Counted from the stretch's first letter, positions 17,681-27,355 are shown. The stretch is DNA of 64,000 nt from Shewanella putrefaciens (GCF_016406325.1 NZ_CP066370.1:1860001-1924000), one strand, 5' to 3'. The notes: generated by a model not told the origin, from the letters alone. Numbers and translations are program-made.

Positions 17681-17829
17681 CATCCCTGCTCGTGCCATTC
17701 TAACTGTGTTTAATAGCCCCATTCAGTTTTGCACCCCGCATGTTGAGTTGTGGGTATCGATGCGAGTGCAAGCTCAACTAAAGATTAAGTAGAACCAATA
17801 TCCATACTTACAAGAAGGAAGCCTTTGTG

Positions 17830-20103
17830 ATGGTCACAGGGAAAAGGATAAAAGAAGTCGTTGAAGCAGTCCTGATGGTTGTTGTCAGCATTGCTATTTT
17901 TTTGGGGTTACCATTTGCAGTCCTAGCATCGCCAAATACAGCAGTAACCTTATTTGGGTAACAAGATGCAACTCCTGCATTGGAAGTACACATTCCGCAG
18001 CAGCAACAAACATTAGATTACGATGATATTACTCAGGGGATGCTGTTGTATTTCATGCCAAATGGTGCCTTATTGCCTTCTTTACCCCTCGATACACAGG
18101 TGTCGATGCAAGTGTCGGGCTTAAATAATCGCGTTAGCGTGAAGCAGATTTTTACTAATAACACCGAATTTGTGTTAAACGGCCAGTATTTGTTTCCTTT
18201 ACCAAACGAGGCCGCAGTCGATTCGCTACGTATGCACATAGGTCAGCGGGTAATAGAAGGGCAAATTCATCCCAAAGCTGAGGCTAAGCAGATCTTTCAA
18301 CAGGCAAAAGCTGAGGGGAAACGCGCCAGTCTTGTCAGCCAAGAACGCCCCAATATGTTTACGACTGACGTGGCAAACCTTGCGCCAAATGAACAATTAG
18401 TTGTCGAAATTAGTTACCAGGAAAACATCAAATATGAGGATGGCCTATTTAGTTTGCGCTTTCCTCTGGTAGTGGCGCCGCGCTATATACCAGGTTTCAT
18501 CCACGATAAGGCTTCTGCCAATGACAATGCGGCTAACTCGCGTGTCACCAGTAGCGAAGTTTTTGATGCTGAACGTATCGTTGCGCCATTAAGAAGAGCC
18601 AATAGCAAACAAGATCCTGTGCTTAACGCCAATATTGAGGTGCGTCTTGCTAAGGGCGTTGATAAATCAACCATTGCAAGTCCTTACCATCAGATCAAGC
18701 TGGATGAGCCGCATCACGGCATCATCAATGTATCACTTACCAATAGCGTGGTCGCAAATCGTGATTTTGTGCTGCAATGGCGTGCTAAACAAGGCATGAG
18801 CCCAATGGCTTTAGTCTTTAATCAGCAGGGCAAAACCCATGGCGATGGTGCTTCTGAAGATAACGTCTCTGAAAACCGCCAATCAGATGATCACTACAGT
18901 CTTGTGATGGTGTTACCACCCAAGACTGATGAACACGCGTTGTCCACATTACCCCGTGAATTAATTCTAGTAATTGACACCTCTGGCTCCATGGCGGGGG
19001 ATTCGATAGTACAGGCCAAAAGTGCGCTTCTCTATGCGCTTAATGGATTAAAGGCTGAAGACAGTTTTAATATTATTGAGTTTAATTCTGAATTGACGCA
19101 ATTATCGCCAACATCATTGCCAGCAAACCAAACACATCTTGCCCGTGCAAGGCAATTTATTCATCGATTACAGGCTGATGGTGGCACAGAGATGGCGTTA
19201 GCACTGAATGCTGCCTTGCCTCGGGGTATAAACCGCTTGTCGGAATCATCTCAATCCTTGCGTCAGGTGATTTTTATGACTGACGGTTCGGTGGGTAATG
19301 AGCAAGCCTTATTTGATCTGATCCGTTATCAAATAGGTGAGAGTCGCTTGTTTACTGTGGGTATTGGCTCTGCGCCTAATTCGCATTTTATGCAAAGAGC
19401 TGCAGAACTAGGTCGAGGTACTTTTACCTATATAGGTAATGTGGATGAGGTTGAGCAGAAGATAAGCCTGCTGCTAAGTAAAATCCAGTATCCAGTATTA
19501 ACCGATATTAACGTGCGCTTTGACGATGGCGGGGTGCCTGATTATTGGCCATCACCCATCCCAGATTTGTACCGTGGTGAGCCTGTTGTTGTCAGCCTAA
19601 AACGCAGTGAGCGTGAGCCGCAGGAACTTGTGATTTCTGGTCGTCAGGGCCATAAAAACTGGCAACAGTCACTTTCGCTTAAAGATAGCCATGGTGGAGC
19701 CATTACCGAACCCGATGCAGGTTTAGATTTACTCTGGGCTAGAAAGCAAATTGCAGCACTGGAACTCAGTAAAAATGGCGCAAATGATGACAAAGTAAAG
19801 CAGCAGGTAACTGCATTATCAATGAATTACCACTTAGTCAGCCCTTACACCAGTTTAGTGGCGGTAGATTTAACGCCTATTGATTCCAGCGCCATGACGC
19901 GTGATGCCGTTGTACGCCAACACTTACCCTTAGGTTGGAAACCCTTTGGTGTATTACCACAAACGGCCACATCGAGTCGTTTCGATATGCTACTTGGTGC
20001 TGTCACTTTGATATTAGCATTGCTGTTAGCAGGCTCAATGCTGCGTCAACGCCGCAAAGAGAGAGCTGTCATTCTCGCTATCCCCTACAAACAAACATTA
20101 TGA
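17830..20103 (+). pseudogene. Sortase target protein (VIT + vWA domains), interrupted by in-frame stop after the signal peptide
   Basis: From ATG 17830 (GTG 17827 is also possible; AAGGA lies at 17815) the frame encodes a signal peptide with basic GKRIKEV, a hydrophobic core and an AVLA-type cleavage region. At codon 44 it meets TAA (17959-17961). The same frame then continues without another stop to 20103. That part has a VIT domain, a vWA domain with the MIDAS motif DTSGS (about 19000), and a C-terminal sorting signal: LPQTA at 19954-19968, a hydrophobic helix and a basic RQRRKER tail. One base change at the TAA would restore a complete exported sortase substrate. A start at TTG 17980 would make a protein without an export signal and has no Shine-Dalgarno sequence. 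Sequencing error cannot be excluded. Confidence 0.85.
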
Positions 20104-20115
20104 GCATTTAACCTT

Positions 20116-20730
20116 ATGAGTAGACAGCAGACACGGCGAATTTTGCTAGTGGGATTGTTATTGCTCGGCGGTACATTGTTAGGAAAAGGACTCTATATGC
20201 AAGCTAAAGCACATTTCGCACAATATTTGATAGAACAAGCATGGACTAAGACTCTGGCCGATGGACAATCCCACAAACCTTGGTCATGGGCCGATACCTA
20301 TCCTGTTGCTAAATTGTCTATTTATCAAAACCATAAATTGACACATTTTGATGAGATTGCCGCAAACGATAGCTTATATGTGCTTGCGGGAGCGTCGGGA
20401 CGTAACCTTGCGTTTGGCCCAAGTTTAGTGTTATCCAGTGCGTCAGCAGGCCAAGTAGGGAATACGGTTATTGCAGGGCATAGGGACACGCATTTTGCGA
20501 TATTAAATGGGATGAGTGTTGGACGAAAAATATCCCTACAAACGGCTTCGGGAAAAGACATTCTTTACCAAGTAGTGGCAACGCAGGTTGTGCACGAGTC
20601 ACAAACGGAGTTTATGGCACCTTCAGAAGATGAAAGGCTCACCCTTATTACATGTTACCCTTTTAATGACATTCAAGGCGGAGCCGAACTACGATTTGTG
20701 GTACAAGCCGTGCCCGTTTTATCCTCGTAA
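20116..20730 (+). CDS. Class GN sortase
   Basis: A 204-residue Gram-negative sortase, a transpeptidase that cleaves LPxT-type sorting signals. An N-terminal signal anchor lies at residues 9-27. The catalytic residues are visible: His122 in VIAGHRDTH, Cys180 in TLITCYPF and Arg193 in ELRFVV. It starts 12 bases after the stop of the vWA target gene, whose LPQTA motif is its probable substrate, so the two form one operon. The premature stop in the target might reduce sortase expression by polarity. The ATG at 20116 has a weak ribosome-binding site, suggesting coupling to translation of the target gene. Confidence 0.92.
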   Translation: MSRQQTRRILLVGLLLLGGTLLGKGLYMQAKAHFAQYLIEQAWTKTLADGQSHKPWSWADTYPVAKLSIYQNHKLTHFDEIAANDSLYVLAGASGRNLAFGPSLVLSSASAGQVGNTVIAGHRDTHFAILNGMSVGRKISLQTASGKDILYQVVATQVVHESQTEFMAPSEDERLTLITCYPFNDIQGGAELRFVVQAVPVLSS

Positions 20731-20797
20731 ATCACCTCGTTTCAGCTAAGGCGTGATGATGTTTCAAGTGCTAAAGCCATCTGAAATATCAACACGC

Positions 20798-21823
20798 CTA
20801 GTTACTTATTGGCATCACCCGATTACGGCCGAGTCGTTTGGCTTCATAGAGTAACTTATCCGCCTTTTCAATCAGTTGAAGCCCTGTTTGTTTTTCTTGC
20901 CATTGCGCGACACCAAAAGAGGCACTGATATTATCGATGCGTTCATCTTTACGTCTGTCTTTTAAGCTGAGCTTTTCAAGCCCTCTGCGCATGGCTTCAG
21001 CCAATTGACGGGCAATGCGTAATTGGCTCTTAGGCACGAGAATGGCGAACTCTTCACCGCCAAAGCGGTACAGTTTAATTCCATCACGGCAGGATTCTTG
21101 TAAGCGCTTAGCAACAGCACGCAATACCTGATCGCCCATTTGGTGACCATAGGAGTCGTTAAACACTTTAAAGTGATCGATATCGACCAAAATGACGCAA
21201 GTCCCTTCGGGAGCTTGGGTTAGCATACCGCTGAAGTCGGCATCAAATGCGCGGCGGTTAAGGCACCCTGTGAGCGCATCGTAAAGTACATCTTTTTCCG
21301 TTTGTTCGAGTTTTTTCTTAAGGGCATCGATTTCCGTTTGTGCCTTTTGTAATTGTCCGGTGAAAAATTCAGTGCTAGAACGAATATTGTCGGATTCTTT
21401 TACTAAACTCCGCACTAAATCGAGTACTTGCTCGACACTAAAACCTTCATCTTCAATACGATGGAGTTTCTCAAAATTGCTCTCAATACGGGATTGAAAC
21501 TCATGGGTATCAAGATTGGTGTCTTTGAGCGATTGCGAAAGCTCAGTCACCATGGCATCTAAATTTTGGCGCATTTCTCGTACGTCCAATTCGACGGGAT
21601 CGGCCACATATTGGCGGTAGAGCAACTCACTACTCACAGGCGGACAAGTATTGTATTGCGCGATAACAGTATCAAGCTGCTCATTTAATGCTGAATTTTG
21701 CTCCCCGACATAGGTGTACCAGAGTGCATAATTCACTGGTGTCGTGGGAATTTTATGTTTTAGCATTAGCGGAACGGCTTTTTTTAAATTTAATGCGGCG
21801 GTTTGTAATAATTCTCGTGACAT
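20798..21823 (-). CDS. Diguanylate cyclase (GGDEF domain)
   Basis: A 341-residue protein that probably makes cyclic di-GMP. The active-site motif is GGEEF at residues 255-259, with the metal-binding Asp in ILVDIDHFK (about 214). The usual inhibitory RxxD five residues upstream reads RDGI, so product inhibition at a canonical I-site is unlikely. The N-terminal 160 residues form an unrecognised helical domain beginning with TAALNLKKAVPLM; residues 155-180 look like a coiled coil leading into the GGDEF domain. No membrane segment is apparent, so it is likely cytoplasmic. Confidence 0.9.
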   Translation of the reverse strand: MSRELLQTAALNLKKAVPLMLKHKIPTTPVNYALWYTYVGEQNSALNEQLDTVIAQYNTCPPVSSELLYRQYVADPVELDVREMRQNLDAMVTELSQSLKDTNLDTHEFQSRIESNFEKLHRIEDEGFSVEQVLDLVRSLVKESDNIRSSTEFFTGQLQKAQTEIDALKKKLEQTEKDVLYDALTGCLNRRAFDADFSGMLTQAPEGTCVILVDIDHFKVFNDSYGHQMGDQVLRAVAKRLQESCRDGIKLYRFGGEEFAILVPKSQLRIARQLAEAMRRGLEKLSLKDRRKDERIDNISASFGVAQWQEKQTGLQLIEKADKLLYEAKRLGRNRVMPISN

Positions 21824-22011
21824 GCAGTGACCTTAATCAATAAAAACGACCAATAAGAGCGGTGGACTGAGTCGTTAGCGCCATTTATCGCTGATGTTAA
21901 ACAGCATGCCACCGATGTAAAACATATCCCAAGAGATCCATCACAAGCTGTGATGTATATGATAAAGTTTATCCGCAAAATTAAATAATGATAATAACTT
22001 GGGAGAAAGTC

Positions 22012-23610
22012 GTGAAAAATTTCATCCTAGTCAGTGTTCTTAGCGCCTTGCTAACTGTACCCGCTGACGCAGCCACATCCTTTACCGATAGCCTAGATCT
22101 GACCCAGTACCGTAATGATGTGAAAACCCTCGCCAGTGATGCCTTTGGTGGACGGGCACCTTTATCTGAAGGTGAACAATTAACTTTAGATTATCTTGAA
22201 AAAGCCTTTAAAGAGATGGGGCTTAAACCCGCGTTTGGTGACAGTTATTTACAAGCCGTGCCTTTAGCTAAAATTAGCGCGGATCAAAATATGCAGCTTG
22301 ATATTGGTGGCCTTAAATTGGCCAATGGCAGTGAATTTACCGCCAGAACCCAAAGGATTGCCGAAAAAGTCAGCTTAAAGAATAGTGATGTTGTGTTTGT
22401 GGGTTATGGCATTAACGCCCCTGAATACGGTTGGAACGATTATCAAGGCCTCGATGTAAAAGGCAAAACAGTGATCGTATTAGTCAATGATCCTGGTTTT
22501 GCTACCCAAGATCCAAACGTATTCAAAGGCAATGCGATGACCTATTACGGTCGCTGGACCTACAAATACGAAGAAGCGGCGCGCCAAGGGGCTGAGGCCG
22601 TGTTTATTGTGCACGAAACCGCACCAGCAGCTTACGGGTGGGGTGTTGTACAAAACTCCAATACGGGCACTAAGTTTACCTTGGTCGACGCTAATAATAA
22701 CCAAGAGCAAGTAGGTGTTATGGGTTGGGTGCAACATGATGTTGCCCAGAAAATCTTTGCCAAGGCGGGAATGGATTTTGATACCTTAAAACAGCAAGCG
22801 GCAAAACCCAATTTTAAAGCGTTGCCGCTTAAACTGCGGGCGACATTGACTTTAAATAATACTATCGAGCGGGCTGAGTCCCATAATGTGGCCGCGTTAT
22901 TACCAGGAAAAACTCGGCCTGATGAAGTGGTGATGATGCATGCTCACTGGGATCATTTAGGTACTATCATTGAAAATGGTAAGCCAGAAATCCTCAATGG
23001 TGCGGTTGATAATGCTAGTGGTGTTGCTGGGGTCTTGGCTCTTGCTCGGTATTTTAAGCAACAAGCCGAAATCGCCCCCTTGGAGCGTTCGATTATTTTC
23101 AGTGCTTTTACCGCGGAAGAAACGGGTTTGATTGGTGCACAGCATTTTGCGCAACATCCGAGTGTCCCCACTAAAGACATCGTCGCATTCCTTAATATCG
23201 ATGGAATGAACGTGGGACAGAGTGTTGATTATATTCTACGTTATGGTGACGGCGTTTCTGAGTTGGAGCAATATTTGGATAAAGCGGCCAAAGCCCAAGG
23301 TCGTCTAGTCAAAGCGGATCCTAGGCCACAAAATGGACTCATGTTTCGCTCTGACCATTTTGCACTAGCACAACAAGGGGTTCCTGGATTGTTATTTATG
23401 AGCCTTGGGGATACCGATCCCGATTATATTGCCCATAAATACCACCAAGGTGCGGATGATTACGATCCTAATTGGTCATTAGCTGGGGTAAGCCAAGATT
23501 TAGAGCTAATGGCGCAGATGTTAACAATGTTGGCGAATAGTCGTGATTGGCCCCGTTGGATAGAGTCGTCTGATTTTAAAGCTAAGCGCGAACAGGATGG
23601 CCGTAACTAA
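22012..23610 (+). CDS. Secreted M28-family zinc aminopeptidase
   Basis: Exported metallopeptidase of about 532 residues. A signal peptide (KNFILVSVLSALLTVPADA) is followed by a PA-like insert (about 130-250) and an M28 catalytic domain. The zinc ligands and catalytic residues are visible in HAHWDHLG, GAVDNASG, TAEETGLIG, LNIDGM and SDHFALAQ. GTG at 22012 is preferred to the ATG at 21988 because GGGAG lies at the right distance and the signal peptide then begins normally. It stands alone; a hairpin terminator follows at 23630. Confidence 0.9.
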   Translation: MKNFILVSVLSALLTVPADAATSFTDSLDLTQYRNDVKTLASDAFGGRAPLSEGEQLTLDYLEKAFKEMGLKPAFGDSYLQAVPLAKISADQNMQLDIGGLKLANGSEFTARTQRIAEKVSLKNSDVVFVGYGINAPEYGWNDYQGLDVKGKTVIVLVNDPGFATQDPNVFKGNAMTYYGRWTYKYEEAARQGAEAVFIVHETAPAAYGWGVVQNSNTGTKFTLVDANNNQEQVGVMGWVQHDVAQKIFAKAGMDFDTLKQQAAKPNFKALPLKLRATLTLNNTIERAESHNVAALLPGKTRPDEVVMMHAHWDHLGTIIENGKPEILNGAVDNASGVAGVLALARYFKQQAEIAPLERSIIFSAFTAEETGLIGAQHFAQHPSVPTKDIVAFLNIDGMNVGQSVDYILRYGDGVSELEQYLDKAAKAQGRLVKADPRPQNGLMFRSDHFALAQQGVPGLLFMSLGDTDPDYIAHKYHQGADDYDPNWSLAGVSQDLELMAQMLTMLANSRDWPRWIESSDFKAKREQDGRN

Positions 23611-23629
23611 TCGTTACTTCTACAGATTG

Positions 23630-23656
23630 AGAAGGGCGCATATGGCGCTCTTCTTT
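23630..23656. terminator. Terminator after the M28 peptidase gene
   Basis: Arms AGAAGGGCGC (23630-23639) and GCGCTCTTCT (23645-23654) with one G-T wobble and a 5-base loop, between convergent genes. Confidence 0.7.
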
Positions 23657-23667
23657 GAAATTACCCT

Positions 23668-24534
23668 TTAAAAGGTATAGCTCACTGAAAGCATCGGGCC
23701 TATAAAACTGTAATCAATATTGTAATCAGCAATTTTTGTGTCTTTACTGTCTGATTTTTGGGCAATATCGACGTCTACTTTATAGTAGTTGTAGGCCACA
23801 CTCATACGCCAATTGGCCGTAATTTGTGCGTCGATACCGACCTTTATATCTATCAATTCACCTTTTATATCATTCAGAGTGATAGAGAAGTATTGGAAAT
23901 GACTCGCTACTTTCCAACCGGCAATGAATTCATAGTTTGCATAGAGTCCTAAATTGGGTAATGGCGCAGTAACATTCTCGTCCACGATACGGGGGATTGC
24001 TTGGCTTGCACAAACATTGTTCAACAACTCGGAGGCATTACAAACGCCAATAACACCTTCAAACCCTGTTTTGATAAACATAGTGTGCAGGCCAATAGAA
24101 AGGCCAATATTGTAGTGACTGCCTTGGAAAACATCGTAACCATAACCGATACGTAGGATATCGATATTTAGGGTAGAATTAAGTTTGCCACCCATTTTGA
24201 TATCGTAAATGGTATCGTTAATTTCAATCTGAAAGGGTTGACTTAGGGCTTGCGTTTCTGCGCTGCGGTGAAGTTGTTTCCAGTCTAGGTAGATGTTATG
24301 ACGTTCGTTAAAGTGATAATTCCATTCAATAAAGGGTAAGAACTTATTTTCGGTTAATTGCAGATCAGACTCATAATCCAAAGTGTAATTACTCCCAGAA
24401 ATGGGATTAGTCACATCCATGCGCGTGTCAGATTGTGAGTAAAAACCACCTAACTCGACAGTAAAATCACTCGCCTGCACTTGGGCACTTACAAGTGTCG
24501 CGATCAATAGTGGGCACGAGCGGATTAACATCAC
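23668..24534 (-). CDS. Predicted outer-membrane beta-barrel protein, function unknown
   Basis: A 288-residue protein with a signal peptide ending around SAQVQAS. The mature part has alternating polar/aromatic strands typical of a transmembrane barrel and ends in Phe (LSVSYTF), the usual C-terminal signature of outer-membrane proteins. Two Cys in VCNASELLNNVC may form a disulfide in an extracellular loop. The start at 24534 (MMLIRS) could instead be the second Met. No family was recognised. It is alone, convergent with the M28 peptidase gene. Confidence 0.7.
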   Translation of the reverse strand: MMLIRSCPLLIATLVSAQVQASDFTVELGGFYSQSDTRMDVTNPISGSNYTLDYESDLQLTENKFLPFIEWNYHFNERHNIYLDWKQLHRSAETQALSQPFQIEINDTIYDIKMGGKLNSTLNIDILRIGYGYDVFQGSHYNIGLSIGLHTMFIKTGFEGVIGVCNASELLNNVCASQAIPRIVDENVTAPLPNLGLYANYEFIAGWKVASHFQYFSITLNDIKGELIDIKVGIDAQITANWRMSVAYNYYKVDVDIAQKSDSKDTKIADYNIDYSFIGPMLSVSYTF

Positions 24535-24856
24535 AAGCGTTACTCCAATATTTTCTTATTGTATTTGGCGCTAACATCAAACTTTAATGCCATAAAAAAG
24601 ACATCCGGAGTGTATCAGTAATTTTTTGTGTGTGAATAAAATGTATTTATTTTTATGCTTTTTTGTGATGAGCGACAAAGGTCGCACGCTTGCGCAACCG
24701 TTAACAGTAAAGTTGCGTTTAAGATCACAGCAAATAGTGGAGTAGAGCTGAGGTTTGCCAAAGGATAGAAATCAGGGAGGTTAACTGGATTGATAGCAAT
24801 CTGCGATGATCACATTGCTAATCATCGCAGATTATTAGAGCAAAACTTAATGGAGG
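24535..24856. other. Intergenic region between the barrel gene and the RimK-like gene
   Basis: About 320 bases with no convincing gene. It contains a perfect 12-base inverted repeat at 24799-24832 just downstream of the RimK-like gene. The remainder is AT-rich and holds the promoter of the minus-strand barrel gene. Confidence 0.55.
24799..24832. repeat. Perfect 12-bp inverted repeat after the RimK-like gene
   Basis: ATCTGCGATGAT (24799-24810) and ATCATCGCAGAT (24821-24832) around a 10-base loop, 24 bases past the stop of the minus-strand gene. It could be a transcript-end hairpin, but no T-run follows on either strand. Confidence 0.6.
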
Positions 24857-25852
24857 TTATTTCGTCTTGAGTGATACGAGTTTTGCCTCGGGTGAAGTTG
24901 GCTCAGTCTGAGTCATCGAGCCATCAGTACTGCTCAAGTCATCTTTATTGAACATTCCTAGACGGATGCGAATAAAGTGTAAAATTTGCGCAGCAATATC
25001 GACATTCAAACAAGATTCTAACCCTTCAAATCCCGGAGATGAGTTTGCCTCACAAATTTTATAATGGCCGTTATCAAATAAGAGATCGATGCCTGCTACA
25101 TCAAGATCGAGAATATTTGCTGTTTGTGTGGCTAGCCATTCAATTTCAGGTGTTATCTGGAAGGGACGCGCCGAACCTCCAGCACTGACATTGGCTTTAA
25201 AACTGTCTTCCTGACCACGTCTTTCATAACAACCTGCGACTCTGCCACCGATAGTGAATACCCGTAAATCGCGGCCATGGCTATTGGCAATAAACTCCTG
25301 CAAAATGATGTTAGCGTTTTTATTCGTCGCTTCAATCAATTGCATCAAGTCGTCAAATTCCCGTGCCTTATGGGATAAAAACACACCGCTGCCCTGCGAG
25401 CCTGACAGCGTTTTTATCACCACAGGAAACCCTAAATGGCGTTCCACGAGATCGATATCGACTGGAAATTTAACCAACATGGTTTTGGGTGTTGGCAAGT
25501 TTTTCTCGGCCAGCAACTGCTGGGAGAAGAGTTTGTCTTTTACAATTTCGATCGCTTTAGAGGGGTTAAGGCAATACACCCCTAAACGCTCTAAATGGCG
25601 AATAATGGCCAGGGCAAAATAGGTCGTCCCTGAACCCATTCTTGGAATGATAAAATCAGGCAGCTCAACGGCTTGCCCATTCAATAAAATACTCTTGTTA
25701 TCTTCTCTAGTGACCGTAAGATCAAATTCATCAGGGGCGTAAACTGTTAGCTCTATATTGTCAGCCTTAGCCGCAGCCAGCAGACGCTCAATTTCATACC
25801 ATTCAGGTTTTAGCTGAGTCGCGGTTTCTTTATATAAAATCCAACCGCGCAT
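24857..25852 (-). CDS. RimK-like ATP-grasp ligase
   Basis: A 331-residue ATP-grasp protein related to RimK, which adds glutamates to ribosomal protein S6, and to other amino-acid ligases. Visible motifs are VVIKTLSGSQGSGVFL (ATP-grasp, about residue 145), ILQEFI, DLRVFTIGGRVAGCYERRG (RimK-like) and CEANSSPGFEGLE near the C-terminus. It starts 20 bases after maoP on the same strand, so the two probably share a transcript. Family assignment is strong; the peptide or protein substrate is unknown, and it is not necessarily RimK itself. Confidence 0.85.
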   Translation of the reverse strand: MRGWILYKETATQLKPEWYEIERLLAAAKADNIELTVYAPDEFDLTVTREDNKSILLNGQAVELPDFIIPRMGSGTTYFALAIIRHLERLGVYCLNPSKAIEIVKDKLFSQQLLAEKNLPTPKTMLVKFPVDIDLVERHLGFPVVIKTLSGSQGSGVFLSHKAREFDDLMQLIEATNKNANIILQEFIANSHGRDLRVFTIGGRVAGCYERRGQEDSFKANVSAGGSARPFQITPEIEWLATQTANILDLDVAGIDLLFDNGHYKICEANSSPGFEGLESCLNVDIAAQILHFIRIRLGMFNKDDLSSTDGSMTQTEPTSPEAKLVSLKTK

Positions 25853-25872
25853 TTAGTCGCAAACCTTAATTT

Positions 25873-26319
25873 TCATGCTTTATCCTCGGGTTCAGGCTCA
25901 TCCTGAACGTCATCTTCAATATCAACATCAAATATCACTTCTGGCTCGACTTCAGGCTTAGTTGCAGGCAAATGCACCGTACCAACCACGGCATAAAAAG
26001 GCTTACCTTGGGCGAGTTTGCGGTACTTTAACCAGATCTGCTCCAACAAGCTACTGGGAGCGATATTTCCTTTAGCGACTTCAACAAATTGTGCTTCGTC
26101 GGCAGTACAAGGAAGTGCCTTTCCTTCGGCGAGATTTTTCATTGCATGACCATGCAATTCAAGGAGTTCAGCCTCTTTACTGGTAAAGTCACCACTGCGT
26201 TTAAAGCCCTTGGGAAAGTTTGTATCGTCATAGAATCGTTTGTGCGATACAAAACTGGCAGCTGAGCCGTTAACCGTCTCAGAACCCTTGTTAGCGTTTG
26301 AAATAGACTGTTCAGACAT
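25873..26319 (-). CDS. maoP: MaoP-like protein (DUF413), with acidic C-terminal extension
   Basis: The 148-residue product contains a DUF413 domain: KRFYDDTNFPKGFKRSGDFT, the KEAELLELHG segment and LEQIWLKYRKLAQG. E. coli MaoP (YifE, 112 residues) organises the Ori macrodomain with a DNA site, maoS. In E. coli it is also next to, and divergent from, hdfR, as here (hdfR starts at 26428). This copy has a 20-residue N-terminal tail and an acidic C-terminal tail rich in Asp, Glu and Pro that the E. coli protein lacks. No search for a maoS site was possible. The function is inferred from synteny. Confidence 0.85.
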   Translation of the reverse strand: MSEQSISNANKGSETVNGSAASFVSHKRFYDDTNFPKGFKRSGDFTSKEAELLELHGHAMKNLAEGKALPCTADEAQFVEVAKGNIAPSSLLEQIWLKYRKLAQGKPFYAVVGTVHLPATKPEVEPEVIFDVDIEDDVQDEPEPEDKA

Positions 26320-26427
26320 GGCAGTTACCTTCTAGTTTTTGATAAACAAAGATTTGCAACTGGAGTATTGGCTAGTATTATTGATTTATAAATCAAAAAA
26401 ATTTGCCAATGTTGGTCAAGAATTTTT

Positions 26428-27276
26428 ATGGATACTGATTTACTCAAGACATTTCTCGAAGTTTCCCGTACTCGCCATTTCGGCAAGGCGGCTGAAAATT
26501 TGTATCTCACGCGCAGTGCGGTGAGTTTTCGCGTTAAGCAGCTCGAAGGGATACTTGGCGTTGCGTTGTTTGAACGGCAACGTAACAATATTCAACCTAC
26601 GCCTGCCGGGGAGCGAATGTTAGGCCACGCCGAAGCCGTGTTAACCGCGTGGGAGCGTGCTAAACAAGATGTCTCCTTGAGTCAGTTACAATCGACTCAA
26701 TTGGCAATAGGAGCGGGCCCCAATATTTGGGATGCGTATCTTCAAGGACATTTGCAGGATTTGCATATTGGCTTACCGGGTGTCGCTTTGCGCACGGAAG
26801 TATTGCCACTGACGGTAATGACTCGGCAATTGATGGATAGAACGCTGGATATTGCGATTTCCTTTGACCCACCCAAACTTGATCAATTTGAGCTAGTGCA
26901 ATTAGGACAGATTAATTTATTGTTGGTGTCCAGCTTGGCCGATATGGCTGTCGATGGGGTATCTTCAGGGCAATATGTAAAGGTGGATTGGGGCACGGCT
27001 TTTAATATTATCCATGCGCAGGAATATGCCGCGTTGCCTGTTCCTAGCCTACATACCAGTTCTGCACGTATTGCCTTAGATTTTATTTTAAATAATGGGG
27101 GTTGTGCATTTTTACCTGAACATCTTATTCAGCCATTGCTGACTAAAGGGATGTTGCATTTGGTCGCAGGAGCGAACGCGATTTCCCGTAGCGTTTATGT
27201 CGCTTATTGGGCAGAGAATGACAGGCTAGAGCAGATTAAACAGGCAATCACATTTCTTATTGATGATGGACAATAA
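26428..27276 (+). CDS. hdfR: LysR-family regulator HdfR
   Basis: A 282-residue LysR-type regulator close to E. coli HdfR, including MDTDLLKTFLEVSRTRHFGK at the N-terminus and FERQRNNIQPTPAGE. The helix-turn-helix spans about residues 15-60 and the effector domain about 90-280. E. coli HdfR represses flhDC; the target here is unknown. It is divergent from maoP with about 110 bases between, the same arrangement as in E. coli. A hairpin terminator follows at 27299. Confidence 0.9.
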   Translation: MDTDLLKTFLEVSRTRHFGKAAENLYLTRSAVSFRVKQLEGILGVALFERQRNNIQPTPAGERMLGHAEAVLTAWERAKQDVSLSQLQSTQLAIGAGPNIWDAYLQGHLQDLHIGLPGVALRTEVLPLTVMTRQLMDRTLDIAISFDPPKLDQFELVQLGQINLLLVSSLADMAVDGVSSGQYVKVDWGTAFNIIHAQEYAALPVPSLHTSSARIALDFILNNGGCAFLPEHLIQPLLTKGMLHLVAGANAISRSVYVAYWAENDRLEQIKQAITFLIDDGQ

Positions 27277-27298
27277 ATCAAAAATAATTTAACTGAAT

Positions 27299-27331
27299 AT
27301 GCCTTTAGTTTTGTTAACTTAAGGCATTTTA
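27299..27331. terminator. Terminator between hdfR and dgkA
   Basis: ATGCCTT (27299-27305) pairs with AAGGCAT (27321-27327). An inner AGTT/AACT extends the stem with one T-T mismatch, and TTT follows. Confidence 0.65.
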
Positions 27332-27355
27332 GGGCCAGATCAGTAGGTCAAAAGG

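Noticed and set aside
17808..17993. Minus-strand frame covering the signal-peptide segment of the sortase target
   Set aside because: The plus-strand reading gives a coherent signal peptide in phase with the rest of the target gene, so this is its shadow.
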